Positions 37,711-45,798 of a DNA stretch of 64,000 nt are shown piece by piece. The DNA is taken from positions 124,001 to 188,000 of the forward strand of contig DASQMC010000026.1 of NCBI GenBank assembly GCA_035645695.1, written 5' to 3'. A program made the translations under genes and the position numbers. The notes beneath the pieces are model-generated. The model was not told the origin of the DNA. It was given only the letters and a program-made list of their open reading frames with translations, and searched no databases. The stretch comes from JAIVJZ01 sp035645695 (GTDB taxonomy: Bacteria > Acidobacteriota > Blastocatellia > Pyrinomonadales > Pyrinomonadaceae). Positions within the stretch are counted from its first letter, which is position 1. Every line of letters begins with the position of its first letter.

Positions 37711-37768
37711 CGGGTAACAGGTGACAGGATGAAGACGGGTTTTAATCCTGTCACCTGTCACCCGTCAC
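37699..37768. repeat. Inverted heptamer repeat at the 3' end of the dehydrogenase gene
   Basis: The left arm (37699-37729) is GGTGACAGGTGACGGGTAAC and further, a unit of GTGACAG. The right arm (37746-37768) is CCTGTCACCTGTCACCCGTC. The left arm carries the stop codon of the dehydrogenase. The same heptamer recurs at 20431-20510. Confidence 0.88.
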
Positions 37769-37778
37769 TTGAAAAAAG

Positions 37779-39032
37779 ATGCGAAGAAGTTTTCAAGAGA
37801 TACGTTGCCAGAGATGCCGCGCGGCCAACCCGCTCGGCGAGGAGTTGTGCGGGCGTTGCGGGACGCGCCTGATGCTCGTCGTCGAGCCTTCGACGCTGCG
37901 TTTTGAGGAAGGTGCGACCGATAGCGCGCAAAACGCGGAGGGGTTGATGGAGCGCGTGTCTCTGTTGGAAAACAATCTGCTGCGCTTTGCCGAGCGGCTC
38001 GAAAAGGGGTTTGAACTGCTGTTGAAGCAGTCGCAGATCTCTCTGTCGGATCACACGCTGATCGAAAGTTTGATCGATTTGCTGGTCGAGGCCGGGAAGA
38101 TTGAACGCGAAAAACTGAACACACACTATCGCGCCGCGCTCGCCGGAGAGAAGACGCCGGGAAAGGAACTGAGCGATGTTGAATTTTTGCGCGCCAACAT
38201 CGTTGACGATTATCAGGGTAAGGACGTGGAAATTTTCGCGGGATTCGTCGGGCGCGGGTTGGAGCTATTGGGGGCGGGGAAGACCACGGGCGCGAAGCGC
38301 GAGTTGGAACGCGCCGCCGCGCTCGCTCCCGCCCATGCGACGCTCAATTTCATCCTCGGCCTGCAATTCTTCCGCGAGGGCAAACTCGCGCTCGCCCGAG
38401 CTTACCTACAGCGGGCGCATGAAGCGCAACCGGCAAGCACGCAGGTCTACCTGTTGCTAGGCATCGCTTGCGGCGACGAGGGCGAGGTGGAACAGGCGCG
38501 CAAACTGCTGCTCGACTCAATCGAGAAGCGCGGCGCGTCCTACGCCGCGCATTACGCGCTCGGTCGTTTCGACGCGGATGAAGATAATTGGGCGGGCGCG
38601 CACGCGCATTTCAAGCAAGCGCTCGCCGCGAGATCGTGCGCCGAAGCGTATTATGCGTTGAGCTTCGCCTCGGCGCGTCTGGGGCGTCTGCGCACCGCGC
38701 TCAGGGAGGCCAAAAAGGCCGTCGAGGCCGACGAAAACTACGGGGCGGGTTTTCAGTTGCTGGGCCATCTACAAGCGCAACTCGGCGAGCCTAAACTGGC
38801 GCAAAAAGCCCTGGCGACGGCGCGCTCGCTCGGTGTATCAACCGACGCGGGGCGGGGCGCGAAAAAACGGCAGGCCGTTGTCTCGGACGAGATGCTGCTG
38901 CACGGATTTTTCGGCGCGGGACGGCATCGCCGGAAACGACTGTTGACCGGGGGCGACAAACGCCTCGCCGACTTGCTGCGCAAGGACGCGCTGGCGAAAG
39001 TCGGCTTTGGCACGTTGACACCCACGCGTTGA
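37779..39032 (+). CDS. Zinc-ribbon / tetratricopeptide repeat protein
   Basis: 417 residues, apparently cytoplasmic. An N-terminal zinc ribbon has Cys10, Cys13, Cys24 and Cys27 (IRCQRCRAANPLGEELCGRC). A helical segment (RVSLLENNLLRFAERLEKGF) with heptad character comes next. About four to five TPR-like units occupy ~160-345 (ATLNFILGLQFFREGKLALA, VYLLLGIACGDEGEVEQARK, AEAYYALSFASARLGRLRTA). The C-terminus is basic. It presumably mediates protein interaction; no enzymatic motif is seen. It ends directly before the fab operon, and its stop region contains that operon's promoter. Confidence 0.85.
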   Translation: MRRSFQEIRCQRCRAANPLGEELCGRCGTRLMLVVEPSTLRFEEGATDSAQNAEGLMERVSLLENNLLRFAERLEKGFELLLKQSQISLSDHTLIESLIDLLVEAGKIEREKLNTHYRAALAGEKTPGKELSDVEFLRANIVDDYQGKDVEIFAGFVGRGLELLGAGKTTGAKRELERAAALAPAHATLNFILGLQFFREGKLALARAYLQRAHEAQPASTQVYLLLGIACGDEGEVEQARKLLLDSIEKRGASYAAHYALGRFDADEDNWAGAHAHFKQALAARSCAEAYYALSFASARLGRLRTALREAKKAVEADENYGAGFQLLGHLQAQLGEPKLAQKALATARSLGVSTDAGRGAKKRQAVVSDEMLLHGFFGAGRHRRKRLLTGGDKRLADLLRKDALAKVGFGTLTPTR

Positions 39033-39042
39033 CCGCTATAAT
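39015..39042 (+). promoter_or_regulatory. Consensus sigma70 promoter of the yceD-rpmF-plsX-fab operon
   Basis: TTGACA (39015-39020) and TATAAT (39037-39042), both perfect, 16 bases apart. The -35 box lies inside the last codons of the TPR gene. The first gene, yceD, begins about 50 bases after the expected transcription start. Confidence 0.85.
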
Positions 39043-39099
39043 TGCTCCTTTTGCGTGCGCCGGAGATTTGCCGCTGTGCGCGCCTAGCGGGGACGAGCC

Positions 39100-39636
39100 A
39101 TGCGGATTGAAGTCGAAAAACTGAGCGAGGCCGGACTCCCGTTCGCAGGCGTTTACGCCCCGGACGAGCTGCAACTCGAAGACGAACTGACGCGCCTCGT
39201 CTCCGAGGCAAAGCTCGAAGGACGCGCCAGCAAATGGCGCGAGCAAATTCGCTTGCGGGGCAAGATCAAAGCCTCGGTCGAGGTTCGTTGCGACCGCTGC
39301 ATCACCCCGGTCGTGTTCCCCGTGGACGCCGATTTCGACGTGACCTACGTGCCCGAGGAAGTGTTGACGACCGAAGCCGAGGCGACCGAATTACAGGAAG
39401 ACGACCTGACGTTCGCCACTTACGCAGGCGACGAACTCGATCTCGACGAACTGGCGCGCGAGCAGCTTTTACTGGCCTTGCCTTTGCGCCACCTGTGCCG
39501 CGAAGATTGCAAGGGATTGTGCCTGACGTGCGGCGAGGATTTGAACACACAAGCCTGCCACTGCGAGCAGCAGGAGATAGACCCGCGCTGGGCTGCGCTC
39601 TCGGCGTTGAAAAAAAACGGAAATGGTGAATCGTAG
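39100..39636 (+). CDS. yceD: YceD/DUF177 family protein
   Basis: 178 residues. YceD-type proteins are encoded just upstream of rpmF in most bacteria, and plant relatives act in 23S rRNA accumulation. Conserved features: CDRCITPVVFPVD near the middle, the acidic stretch LDLDELAREQLLLALPLRHL and the cysteine-rich end CREDCKGLCLTCGEDLNTQA followed by CHCEQ. The final residues are encoded by the left arm of a heptamer repeat, which also carries the stop codon. First gene of the ribosomal protein/fatty-acid operon. Confidence 0.92.
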   Translation: MRIEVEKLSEAGLPFAGVYAPDELQLEDELTRLVSEAKLEGRASKWREQIRLRGKIKASVEVRCDRCITPVVFPVDADFDVTYVPEEVLTTEAEATELQEDDLTFATYAGDELDLDELAREQLLLALPLRHLCREDCKGLCLTCGEDLNTQACHCEQQEIDPRWAALSALKKNGNGES

Positions 39637-39686
39637 ACGGTTCAAACGATTTTTCACTATTTACAATTCACGATTCACTATTTACT
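39625..39686. repeat. Inverted heptamer repeat between yceD and rpmF
   Basis: Short left arm GGTGAATCGTAGACGG (39625-39640), which contains the yceD stop codon. Right arm CACTATTTACAATTCACGAT and further, to 39686. The heptamer resembles the one at 35003-35114. Confidence 0.7.
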
Positions 39687-39698
39687 TACGGAGTTATT

Positions 39699-39884
39699 AT
39701 GCCTAATCCAAAACGACGACATTCCAAAGCGCGCACCCGCCAACGCCGTGCGCACGACGCGCTGCGCGCCCCGCAGACGCAGACCTGCCCGAACTGCCAG
39801 GAGCCGCGCATGCCTCATCGCGTCTGCCCGAAGTGCGGCCATTACAAAGGCCGTGAAGTGGTTCGCGTCAATTCTGAAGTCTAA
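39699..39884 (+). CDS. rpmF: 50S ribosomal protein L32
   Basis: 61 residues, the expected size. It begins MPNPKRRHSKARTRQRRAHD and has the zinc-binding CPNCQEPRMPHRVCPKCGHY pattern. CGGAG five bases upstream of the ATG is its ribosome binding site. It sits between yceD and plsX, the common bacterial order, linking ribosome production with lipid synthesis. Confidence 0.98.
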   Translation: MPNPKRRHSKARTRQRRAHDALRAPQTQTCPNCQEPRMPHRVCPKCGHYKGREVVRVNSEV

Positions 39885-39932
39885 GCGAAATTGCAGCGAT
39901 TTCGGGCGGTCACTTCCGACGCCCGCCTCAAG

Positions 39933-41018
39933 ATGAAGCAAGGACGCCAACTGACGGGCAAAGTCGTCGTGGATGCGATGGGCAGCGACCGCGCGCCGCA
40001 TCCTGAAATCGACGGCGCGTTGGCGGCCGCGCGCGACTTCCGCATCGGCGTCATACTCGTCGGCCAGCCGGAAAAGGTTGTGCCGGAGTTGCGGCGTTGC
40101 GGGTGGCGCAAGGACGGCGATCACGGCATCGAGTTCGTAGAGGCGGCGGAAGTCGTCGGCATGGACGAGGCCGTCGCCATCGCAGTCCGCCGCAAGAAAA
40201 AGAGTTCCCTGCGCATCGGCGCGAAACTCGTCGCCGAAGGGCTGGCCGATGGGATGGTCTCGGCGGGAAACACAGGCGCGGCCATGGCGACGGCCAAGAT
40301 GGTCATCGGCATGTTGCCCGGCGTAGATCGTCCCGCGCTCGCGGCCTTGATTCCGACAAAGGCCGGGAAACCCGTCCTGCTGCTGGACGTGGGCGCGAAC
40401 TCGGATTGCAAGCCGCACCAGATGGCACAGTTTGCCATCATGGGCGACGCTTATTCGCGCTCGGTGCTCGGAACGAACCGGCCTTGCGTCGGCTTGATGA
40501 GTATCGGCGAGGAAGAGGCCAAGGGGAACGAACTGACGAAGGAAGCGTTTCCCCTGTTGCGCGAGTTGAGCAGTTTGAATTTCGTCGGGAACGTCGAGGG
40601 GCGCGACGTGTTCACGGGCGCGGTTGACGTGATAGTCACGGACGGCTTCACCGGCAACGTGATGCTCAAACTCTCCGAGGGCTTGCAGGACGCCGTGATC
40701 TCGCTTATCAAGCGCGAACTGTCCGCCACGGCCATCTCGAAGGCCGGAGCGATGCTGGCGCGCCCGGCTTTCCAGCGTTTGAAGAAGAAACTCGACTATT
40801 CGGAATATGGCGGCGCGCCGCTCCTCGGCGTGCAACGTCTGGTGGTGATCGGCCACGGCAGTTCCAATGCGCGCGCCATTCGCAGCGCGGTGCGCATCGT
40901 CAGGGAGTTTTCCGAGCACGGCGCGGGCGACCGCATCGAAGAGGGCATCGCCGAAACGCACGCGCGCGAGCTGGAGTTGGCGGACGTGAAGTTTCAGGTG
41001 TCGAAAGTTGGAGATTAA
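39933..41018 (+). CDS. plsX: Phosphate acyltransferase PlsX
   Basis: Makes acyl-phosphate from acyl-ACP for phospholipid synthesis. About 361 residues from the ATG at 39933; an earlier in-frame TTG at 39891 would add 14 residues and neither start has a clear ribosome binding site. Signatures are VVVDAMGSDRAPHPEIDGAL at the N-terminus, VSAGNTGAAMATAKMVIGML, DVGANSDCKPHQMAQFAIMG, VDVIVTDGFTGNVMLKLSEG and YGGAPLLGVQRLVVIGHGSS. Followed by fabH after two bases. Confidence 0.95.
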   Translation: MKQGRQLTGKVVVDAMGSDRAPHPEIDGALAAARDFRIGVILVGQPEKVVPELRRCGWRKDGDHGIEFVEAAEVVGMDEAVAIAVRRKKKSSLRIGAKLVAEGLADGMVSAGNTGAAMATAKMVIGMLPGVDRPALAALIPTKAGKPVLLLDVGANSDCKPHQMAQFAIMGDAYSRSVLGTNRPCVGLMSIGEEEAKGNELTKEAFPLLRELSSLNFVGNVEGRDVFTGAVDVIVTDGFTGNVMLKLSEGLQDAVISLIKRELSATAISKAGAMLARPAFQRLKKKLDYSEYGGAPLLGVQRLVVIGHGSSNARAIRSAVRIVREFSEHGAGDRIEEGIAETHARELELADVKFQVSKVGD

Positions 41019-41020
41019 AG

Positions 41021-42010
41021 ATGGCGAACACGAACGCCCGCATTCTGAGCACGGGGCGCGCTTACCCTGAAGGCGTATTGACGAACGCCGACCTCGAAAA
41101 GCTGGTCGAAACGTCGGACGAGTGGATCACTTCCCGCACGGGCATCAGGGAGCGTCATAAGGCCGCCGACGGCGAGTACACTTCGCAGTTCGCGGTTCGC
41201 GCCGGGCAGCAGGCCATCGAGCGCGCGCGTATCGATCCGTCCGAGATCGACTTGCTCATCTGCGCCACCGTCACGCCCGACCAGATACTCCCCTCAACCG
41301 GCTGCCTGATTCAGACCGAACTCGGCGCGCACCGCGCCGCCGCCTTCGATCTGGCCGCCGCCTGCTCCGGCTTTCTCTACGGCGTAACGCTCGCCAACCA
41401 GATGATTCGCGGCGGGCAGGCTCGCTACGCGCTCGTCATCGGCGCGGAAGTTTTGACGCGTTACGTTGACTACACGGATCGCGCGACCTGCGTCATCTTC
41501 GGCGACGGCGCGGGGGCAGCCCTGCTCGGCGCGACGGAAGGCGACGAGCGCGGCATTCTCGGCACGCGCATCCGCTCCGACGGGCGCTTCGCCGAACAAC
41601 TCTACGCGCCCGGCGGCGGCACGCGCCTCGGCATCTCTGCCGACAACGTGACTTCGGGACAGCACTACTTCCGTATGAAGGGCAACGAGTTGTTCAAGGT
41701 GGCCGTGCGTTCGATGGCCGACGTGTCGCGCGAGGTGCTCGAAGACGCGGGCTACAAGGGCGAAGACGTGAAGCTGTTCATCCCGCACCAGGCTAACCAG
41801 CGCATCACGGATGCCGTGGCGAACAATCTGAAAGTCGATGCCGGGATCGTCTATTCCAATATCGCCATGCACGGCAACACTTCTTCGGCATCGATCCCGA
41901 TTGCGCTCGACGAGTGCGTCGAGCACGGGCGCATCGACGAAGGCGACCTCGTCCTGCTCGCTTCCTTCGGCGGCGGCGTCACGTGGGGCGCGGTCTTGAT
42001 GCGCTGGTAA
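41021..42010 (+). CDS. fabH: 3-oxoacyl-ACP synthase III
   Basis: Starts fatty-acid chains by condensing acetyl-CoA with malonyl-ACP, 329 residues. Catalytic Cys115 is in DLAAACSGFLYG, the histidine in FIPHQANQRITD and the asparagine in MHGNTSSASIP. Also present: TSDEWITSRTGIRERH and FGDGAGAALLG. Starts two bases after plsX and is followed by a heptamer repeat before fabD. Confidence 0.97.
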   Translation: MANTNARILSTGRAYPEGVLTNADLEKLVETSDEWITSRTGIRERHKAADGEYTSQFAVRAGQQAIERARIDPSEIDLLICATVTPDQILPSTGCLIQTELGAHRAAAFDLAAACSGFLYGVTLANQMIRGGQARYALVIGAEVLTRYVDYTDRATCVIFGDGAGAALLGATEGDERGILGTRIRSDGRFAEQLYAPGGGTRLGISADNVTSGQHYFRMKGNELFKVAVRSMADVSREVLEDAGYKGEDVKLFIPHQANQRITDAVANNLKVDAGIVYSNIAMHGNTSSASIPIALDECVEHGRIDEGDLVLLASFGGGVTWGAVLMRW

Positions 42011-42099
42011 GAAAAGAGAAGGGGTAAGGGGCAAAGGGTAAAGGGCAAAGGTGGGAAACGGATTTCTTCCTTTCCCCTTTTCCCTTTCCCCTTTACCCA
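42011..42099. repeat. Inverted heptamer repeat between fabH and fabD
   Basis: Left arm (about 42014-42052) is purine-rich: GAAGGGGTAAGGGGCAAAGG and further copies of AGGGGTA/AAAGGGC. The right arm (about 42068-42099) is TTTCCCCTTTTCCCTTTCCC and further. A related single run lies at 30696-30728. Confidence 0.85.
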
Positions 42100-42107
42100 A
42101 ATTTAGA

Positions 42108-43070
42108 ATGACTGTCGCATACATATTCCCCGGACAAGGCTCGCAGGTTACAGGGATGGGGCGCGAACTGGCCGCGCATTCGGTGGCCGCGCGCGAGGTG
42201 TTCGCAGAGGCCGACGAGGCGCTCGGCTTTTCGCTCTCCCGGCTCTGTTATGAAGGGCCCGACGAGGCTTTACAATTAACCGAGAACACGCAGCCCGCGA
42301 TCCTGACGGTCTCGGTTGCGGCCTTGCGCGCGATGGAGGCGGAGGGATTGCCGTCGCCCGCTTTTGTCGCAGGTCACAGTCTGGGCGAATACTCGGCGCT
42401 CGTCGCGGCCGGCGCGCTGACGCTCGGCGATGCGGTGCGGACGGTGCGTGCGCGCGGCCGGTACATGCAGGAGGCCGTGCCCGTCGGCGTCGGCGCGATG
42501 GCGGCCATTCTCGGCGTGGACGCGGAGACGGTTGCGAGCGCATGTCGCGAGGCCGCGTCGGAGGGTGAAGTTTGCAGCCCCGCGAACATCAACTCGCCGA
42601 AGCAGATCGTGATCGCCGGAAACGAGGCGGCGGTCGAGCGCGCGATGGAGATTTTGAAAACACGCGGGGCGAAACGCGCGAAAAGGTTGCAGGTGAGTGC
42701 GCCGTTCCATTGCGCGCTGATGCAGCCCGCGCAGGATCGCCTGAGCGTGGACCTGGATTCGCTCGAATTTGCGGATTTACGCGTGCCGCTCGTACGTAAC
42801 GTTGACGCGACCGCGATCCGCGCGGGCAATGAGGCTAGGCAATCGCTCGTGCGGCAGGTCTCTTCGCCGGTGCGCTGGATGGAGTCTGTGGAGTTTCTGG
42901 CGGGCGCGGGCGTCGAGACGTTTATCGAGGTCGGCCCCGGCAAAGTTCTCGCCGGTCTCGTGCGCCAAACGATTCCCGACGCGCGCTGTCTGAACGTCTC
43001 AGACCCTGCGAGCCTTGAGGCCACGCGCGCCGCGCTCGGCGAGAGTCAGGCCGCGGGCGGTGGCAATTAA
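42108..43070 (+). CDS. fabD: Malonyl-CoA:ACP transacylase
   Basis: Loads malonyl groups onto ACP, 320 residues from the ATG at 42108 (MTVAYIFPGQGSQVTGMG). A longer open frame begins in the heptamer repeat and is rejected. The catalytic serine is Ser91 in VAGHSLGEYSALVAAGA, and the partner histidine is in VSAPFHCALMQPA. The C-terminus contains FIEVGPGKVLAGLVRQ. Part of the fab operon. Confidence 0.97.
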   Translation: MTVAYIFPGQGSQVTGMGRELAAHSVAAREVFAEADEALGFSLSRLCYEGPDEALQLTENTQPAILTVSVAALRAMEAEGLPSPAFVAGHSLGEYSALVAAGALTLGDAVRTVRARGRYMQEAVPVGVGAMAAILGVDAETVASACREAASEGEVCSPANINSPKQIVIAGNEAAVERAMEILKTRGAKRAKRLQVSAPFHCALMQPAQDRLSVDLDSLEFADLRVPLVRNVDATAIRAGNEARQSLVRQVSSPVRWMESVEFLAGAGVETFIEVGPGKVLAGLVRQTIPDARCLNVSDPASLEATRAALGESQAAGGGN

Positions 43071-43150
43071 CGTGCGAGCGTGCTTTAATTTGCGCTTAAC
43101 ACCGAAACAAGTTTTTCTATTTTTTAATTGACCGAAGGAGCAGAACTACG

Positions 43151-43402
43151 ATGCCCGATCAAGCAGAGATCGAGAATAAAGTGAAACAAATCATTGTGGA
43201 CGAACTCGGCGCGGACGAAAATGAAGTGACGCCGAACGCCCGCTTCATCGACGATCTGGGAGCCGACTCGCTCGACACCGTCGAACTCGTCATGCGTTTT
43301 GAAGAGGAGTTCGGCATCGAAATTCCCGACGAGGACGCCGAGAAAATTCAGAGCGTGCGCGACGCCTACAACTACATCCAGCAGCATTTAGAGAAAGCTT
43401 AA
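43151..43402 (+). CDS. acpP: Acyl carrier protein
   Basis: 83 residues, highly acidic. The phosphopantetheine attachment site is Ser40 in IDDLGADSLDTVELVMRFEE. AAGGAG ten bases upstream of the ATG is its ribosome binding site. It is placed between fabD and fabF as in many bacteria. Confidence 0.98.
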   Translation: MPDQAEIENKVKQIIVDELGADENEVTPNARFIDDLGADSLDTVELVMRFEEEFGIEIPDEDAEKIQSVRDAYNYIQQHLEKA

Positions 43403-43596
43403 AGCCGGACGCGACCGGTGGCGGGCAAGAGCCGGCCGCCGCCGTTGCTGCAAGGTGCGGCTCGCGCAATCTGCACGCCGCCGTTTTATCCCGGCAGGAA
43501 ATTTCCGTCGCCTTGAAAGGCGCGCGCGACAGACAGGATCGCGCGCACCCGCCGGGGCTACGGCACGAGCAATCCCTCGGAGGGAGGAGCAGTAAT

Positions 43597-44853
43597 TTGA
43601 AACGTCGCGTCGTGGTTACGGGTCTCGGCCTCGTCACTCCCGTCGGTTTGACAGTTGAATCCACGTGGGCTGCCCTGTTGGAAGGGCGCAGCGGCGTGGG
43701 CTATATAGAGAAGTTCGATACGACGAAGTTCCCGGTCAAGATCGCGGCCGAGATCAAGGAGTTCGACCCACTCAAGTTCATCGAGAAGAAGGAAGCGCGC
43801 AAGATGGGCGCGTTCATCCACTATGCCATCGCCGCCTCGGATGAGGCGATCTACAACAGCGGTATCATCGAGCCGGGGCATAAATTCGCGGACGACGTGT
43901 CAGAGCGCGTCGGCACTTATATCAGCAGCGGCATCGGCGACTTCTGGGCTATCGAGCGCGAGCATTCCAAGCTCCTCGACGACGGCCCCGGCCGCGTCTC
44001 ACCCTTCTTCATCCCTTCGGCCATCGTCAATCTCGCCGCCGGTCAAGTTTCCATCCGCTCCGGCGCGAAGGGGCCGAATTCGGCCACGGCCACGGCCTGC
44101 GCCGCCGGAGCGCACGCCATCGGCGATAGTTTCAGGATCATCGAACGCGGCGATGCGGACGTGATGATCTGCGGCGGCGCGGAATCGGCCATCACACCCA
44201 TGAGCGTTGCCGGATTCGCCGCCATGCGCGCCCTCTCGACGCGCAACGACGACCCGGCTCACGCGTCGCGCCCGTTCGAGCGCGACCGCGACGGCTTCAT
44301 CATCGGCGAGGGCGCGGGTATCCTGATCCTAGAAGAGTTGGAGTTCGCCAGGGCGCGCGGCGCGAACATTTACGCCGAGATCGTCGGCTACGGAGCCACG
44401 GCCGACGCCTTCCACATCACGATGCCGGACGAAACCGCATCCGGCGCGGTGCGCGTCATGCAGATGGCTTTGCGTGATGGCGGGGCGCAACCCGGACAAG
44501 TCGATTACATCAACGCTCACGGCACTTCCACGCCCTACAACGACAAGTTTGAAACGCTCGCCATCAGGAAAACCTTCGGCGAGCATGCCGATAAACTCGC
44601 CGTCAGTTCCACTAAATCCATGACGGGGCATTTGCTCGGCGCGGCTGGCGGCATCGAGGCCGTCTTCTCCGTGCTGGCTATCACGCGCAACATGCTTCCG
44701 CCGACGATCAACTACGTCAACCCCGACCCCGAATGCGATCTCGATTACGTGCCGAACGAGGCACGCGAGGCGCGCATCAACTATGCGCTCTCCAACAGTT
44801 TCGGCTTCGGCGGCACCAACGCGGCTTTACTTTTTAAACGTTACGAAGAATGA
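43597..44853 (+). CDS. fabF: 3-oxoacyl-ACP synthase II
   Basis: Elongates acyl-ACP by condensation with malonyl-ACP. The start is the TTG at 43597 (MKRRVVVTGLGLVTPVG, 418 residues), seven bases after GGGAGGAG; the frame continues upstream but is not typical protein. The catalytic triad is Cys168 in NSATATACAAGAHAIG, His in YINAHGTSTPYND and His in STKSMTGHLLGAAGG. The C-terminus NSFGFGGTNAALLFKRY is standard. About 195 bp separate it from acpP; that gap shows nothing but the ribosome binding site. Confidence 0.96.
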   Translation: MKRRVVVTGLGLVTPVGLTVESTWAALLEGRSGVGYIEKFDTTKFPVKIAAEIKEFDPLKFIEKKEARKMGAFIHYAIAASDEAIYNSGIIEPGHKFADDVSERVGTYISSGIGDFWAIEREHSKLLDDGPGRVSPFFIPSAIVNLAAGQVSIRSGAKGPNSATATACAAGAHAIGDSFRIIERGDADVMICGGAESAITPMSVAGFAAMRALSTRNDDPAHASRPFERDRDGFIIGEGAGILILEELEFARARGANIYAEIVGYGATADAFHITMPDETASGAVRVMQMALRDGGAQPGQVDYINAHGTSTPYNDKFETLAIRKTFGEHADKLAVSSTKSMTGHLLGAAGGIEAVFSVLAITRNMLPPTINYVNPDPECDLDYVPNEAREARINYALSNSFGFGGTNAALLFKRYEE

Positions 44854-44854
44854 G

Positions 44855-44933
44855 AAAGAGCCGTCGGCCGCCAGTTATCAGTCATAAGCTTTAATGCTTT
44901 TGCTGATTGCGGGCGGCTGGCGGCTGACGGCTT
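44855..44933. repeat. Inverted repeat between fabF and etfB
   Basis: Left arm AAAGAGCCGTCGGCCGCCAG and further (44855-44885); right arm GGGCGGCTGGCGGCTGACGG (about 44910-44929) and flanking bases. The same motif family, AGCCGTCAGCC-like with seven-base steps, recurs at 45712-45790. Confidence 0.8.
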
Positions 44934-44937
44934 TATT

Positions 44938-45711
44938 ATGAAAATCATCGTGCTCATGAAACAGGTCGCCAACAAGGACGCGATCCTGCGAATCAACAAG
45001 AGCGAGACGTGGATCGAGGAGGGCGACCTCTCCTACGAAGTCAACGAGTCGGACGGCTACGCGCTCGAAGAGGCATTGCGTTTGAAAGAGAAGCACGGCG
45101 GCGAAGTCGTCGTCTGCTCGCTCGGGCCGCAGCGCGTCAAAAGTGTGATCAAAGACGCTCTCGCGCGCGGGGCTGACCGCGCCCTCCACATCGTCGGCGA
45201 CGACACAGTTCAATTCGGGCCATACGCGGCGGCTAAAGTTCTGTCCGAGGCGATCAAAGACGAGCAGGCCGATCTCGTCCTGACGGGCTTGCAGTCCGAC
45301 GACAACGGCTACGCGCAGACGGGCGTGATCCTCGCGGAATTGTTGGGGCTGCCCCATGCCACCATCGTGATCGAGGTTGACGCCGCGGGCGAGGGGTTGC
45401 GTGTGAAGAGAGAATTGGAGAGCGGCTGGTATCAATGGTACGCGATGCCGCGCCCGGCGCTGCTCACGATCCAATCCGGCATCAGCCAGATTCGCTACGC
45501 GACGCTGAAGGGCATCATGGCGGCGAAGAAGAAAGAGATCAAAGAACTCGCGCCCGCCGTGGACGCCGCGGGCACCTCTTCCCATCAACACATCACGAAA
45601 ATATACTTCCCGCAAAAGACTAAGCAGACACAGTTCCTCGGCGGCGGCGACGCCAAAGCCGGGGCCGCGCAACTCGCGGAGAAGTTGCGAACCGAAGCCA
45701 GAATATTTTAA
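44938..45711 (+). CDS. etfB: Electron transfer flavoprotein beta subunit
   Basis: Small subunit of ETF, which carries electrons from acyl-CoA dehydrogenases; it binds AMP. It has 257 residues. Signatures: MKIIVLMKQVANKDAILRIN, DGYALEEALRLKEKHGGEVV, GADRALHIV, and the recognition-loop region ETF partners use, MPRPALLTIQSGISQIRYAT. etfA follows after a repeat-filled 87-bp gap. Confidence 0.96.
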   Translation: MKIIVLMKQVANKDAILRINKSETWIEEGDLSYEVNESDGYALEEALRLKEKHGGEVVVCSLGPQRVKSVIKDALARGADRALHIVGDDTVQFGPYAAAKVLSEAIKDEQADLVLTGLQSDDNGYAQTGVILAELLGLPHATIVIEVDAAGEGLRVKRELESGWYQWYAMPRPALLTIQSGISQIRYATLKGIMAAKKKEIKELAPAVDAAGTSSHQHITKIYFPQKTKQTQFLGGGDAKAGAAQLAEKLRTEARIF

Positions 45712-45790
45712 GAGCCGCCAGCCGTCAGCCATCAACAGTCAGCCGGGAGCGTTGACTTTATTGAAAGCCGGCGGCTGATTGCCGATAGCT
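45712..45790. repeat. Inverted repeat between etfB and etfA
   Basis: Left arm AGCCGCCAGCCGTCAGCCAT (45713-45732) and further, with unit AGCCGTC; right arm GCCGGCGGCTGATTGCCGAT (45768-45787). It fills the gap. Confidence 0.75.
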
Positions 45791-45798
45791 AAATTTAT

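Noticed and set aside
43513..43596. N-terminal extension of FabF
   Set aside because: Composition is not protein-like and the TTG at 43597 has a strong ribosome binding site.
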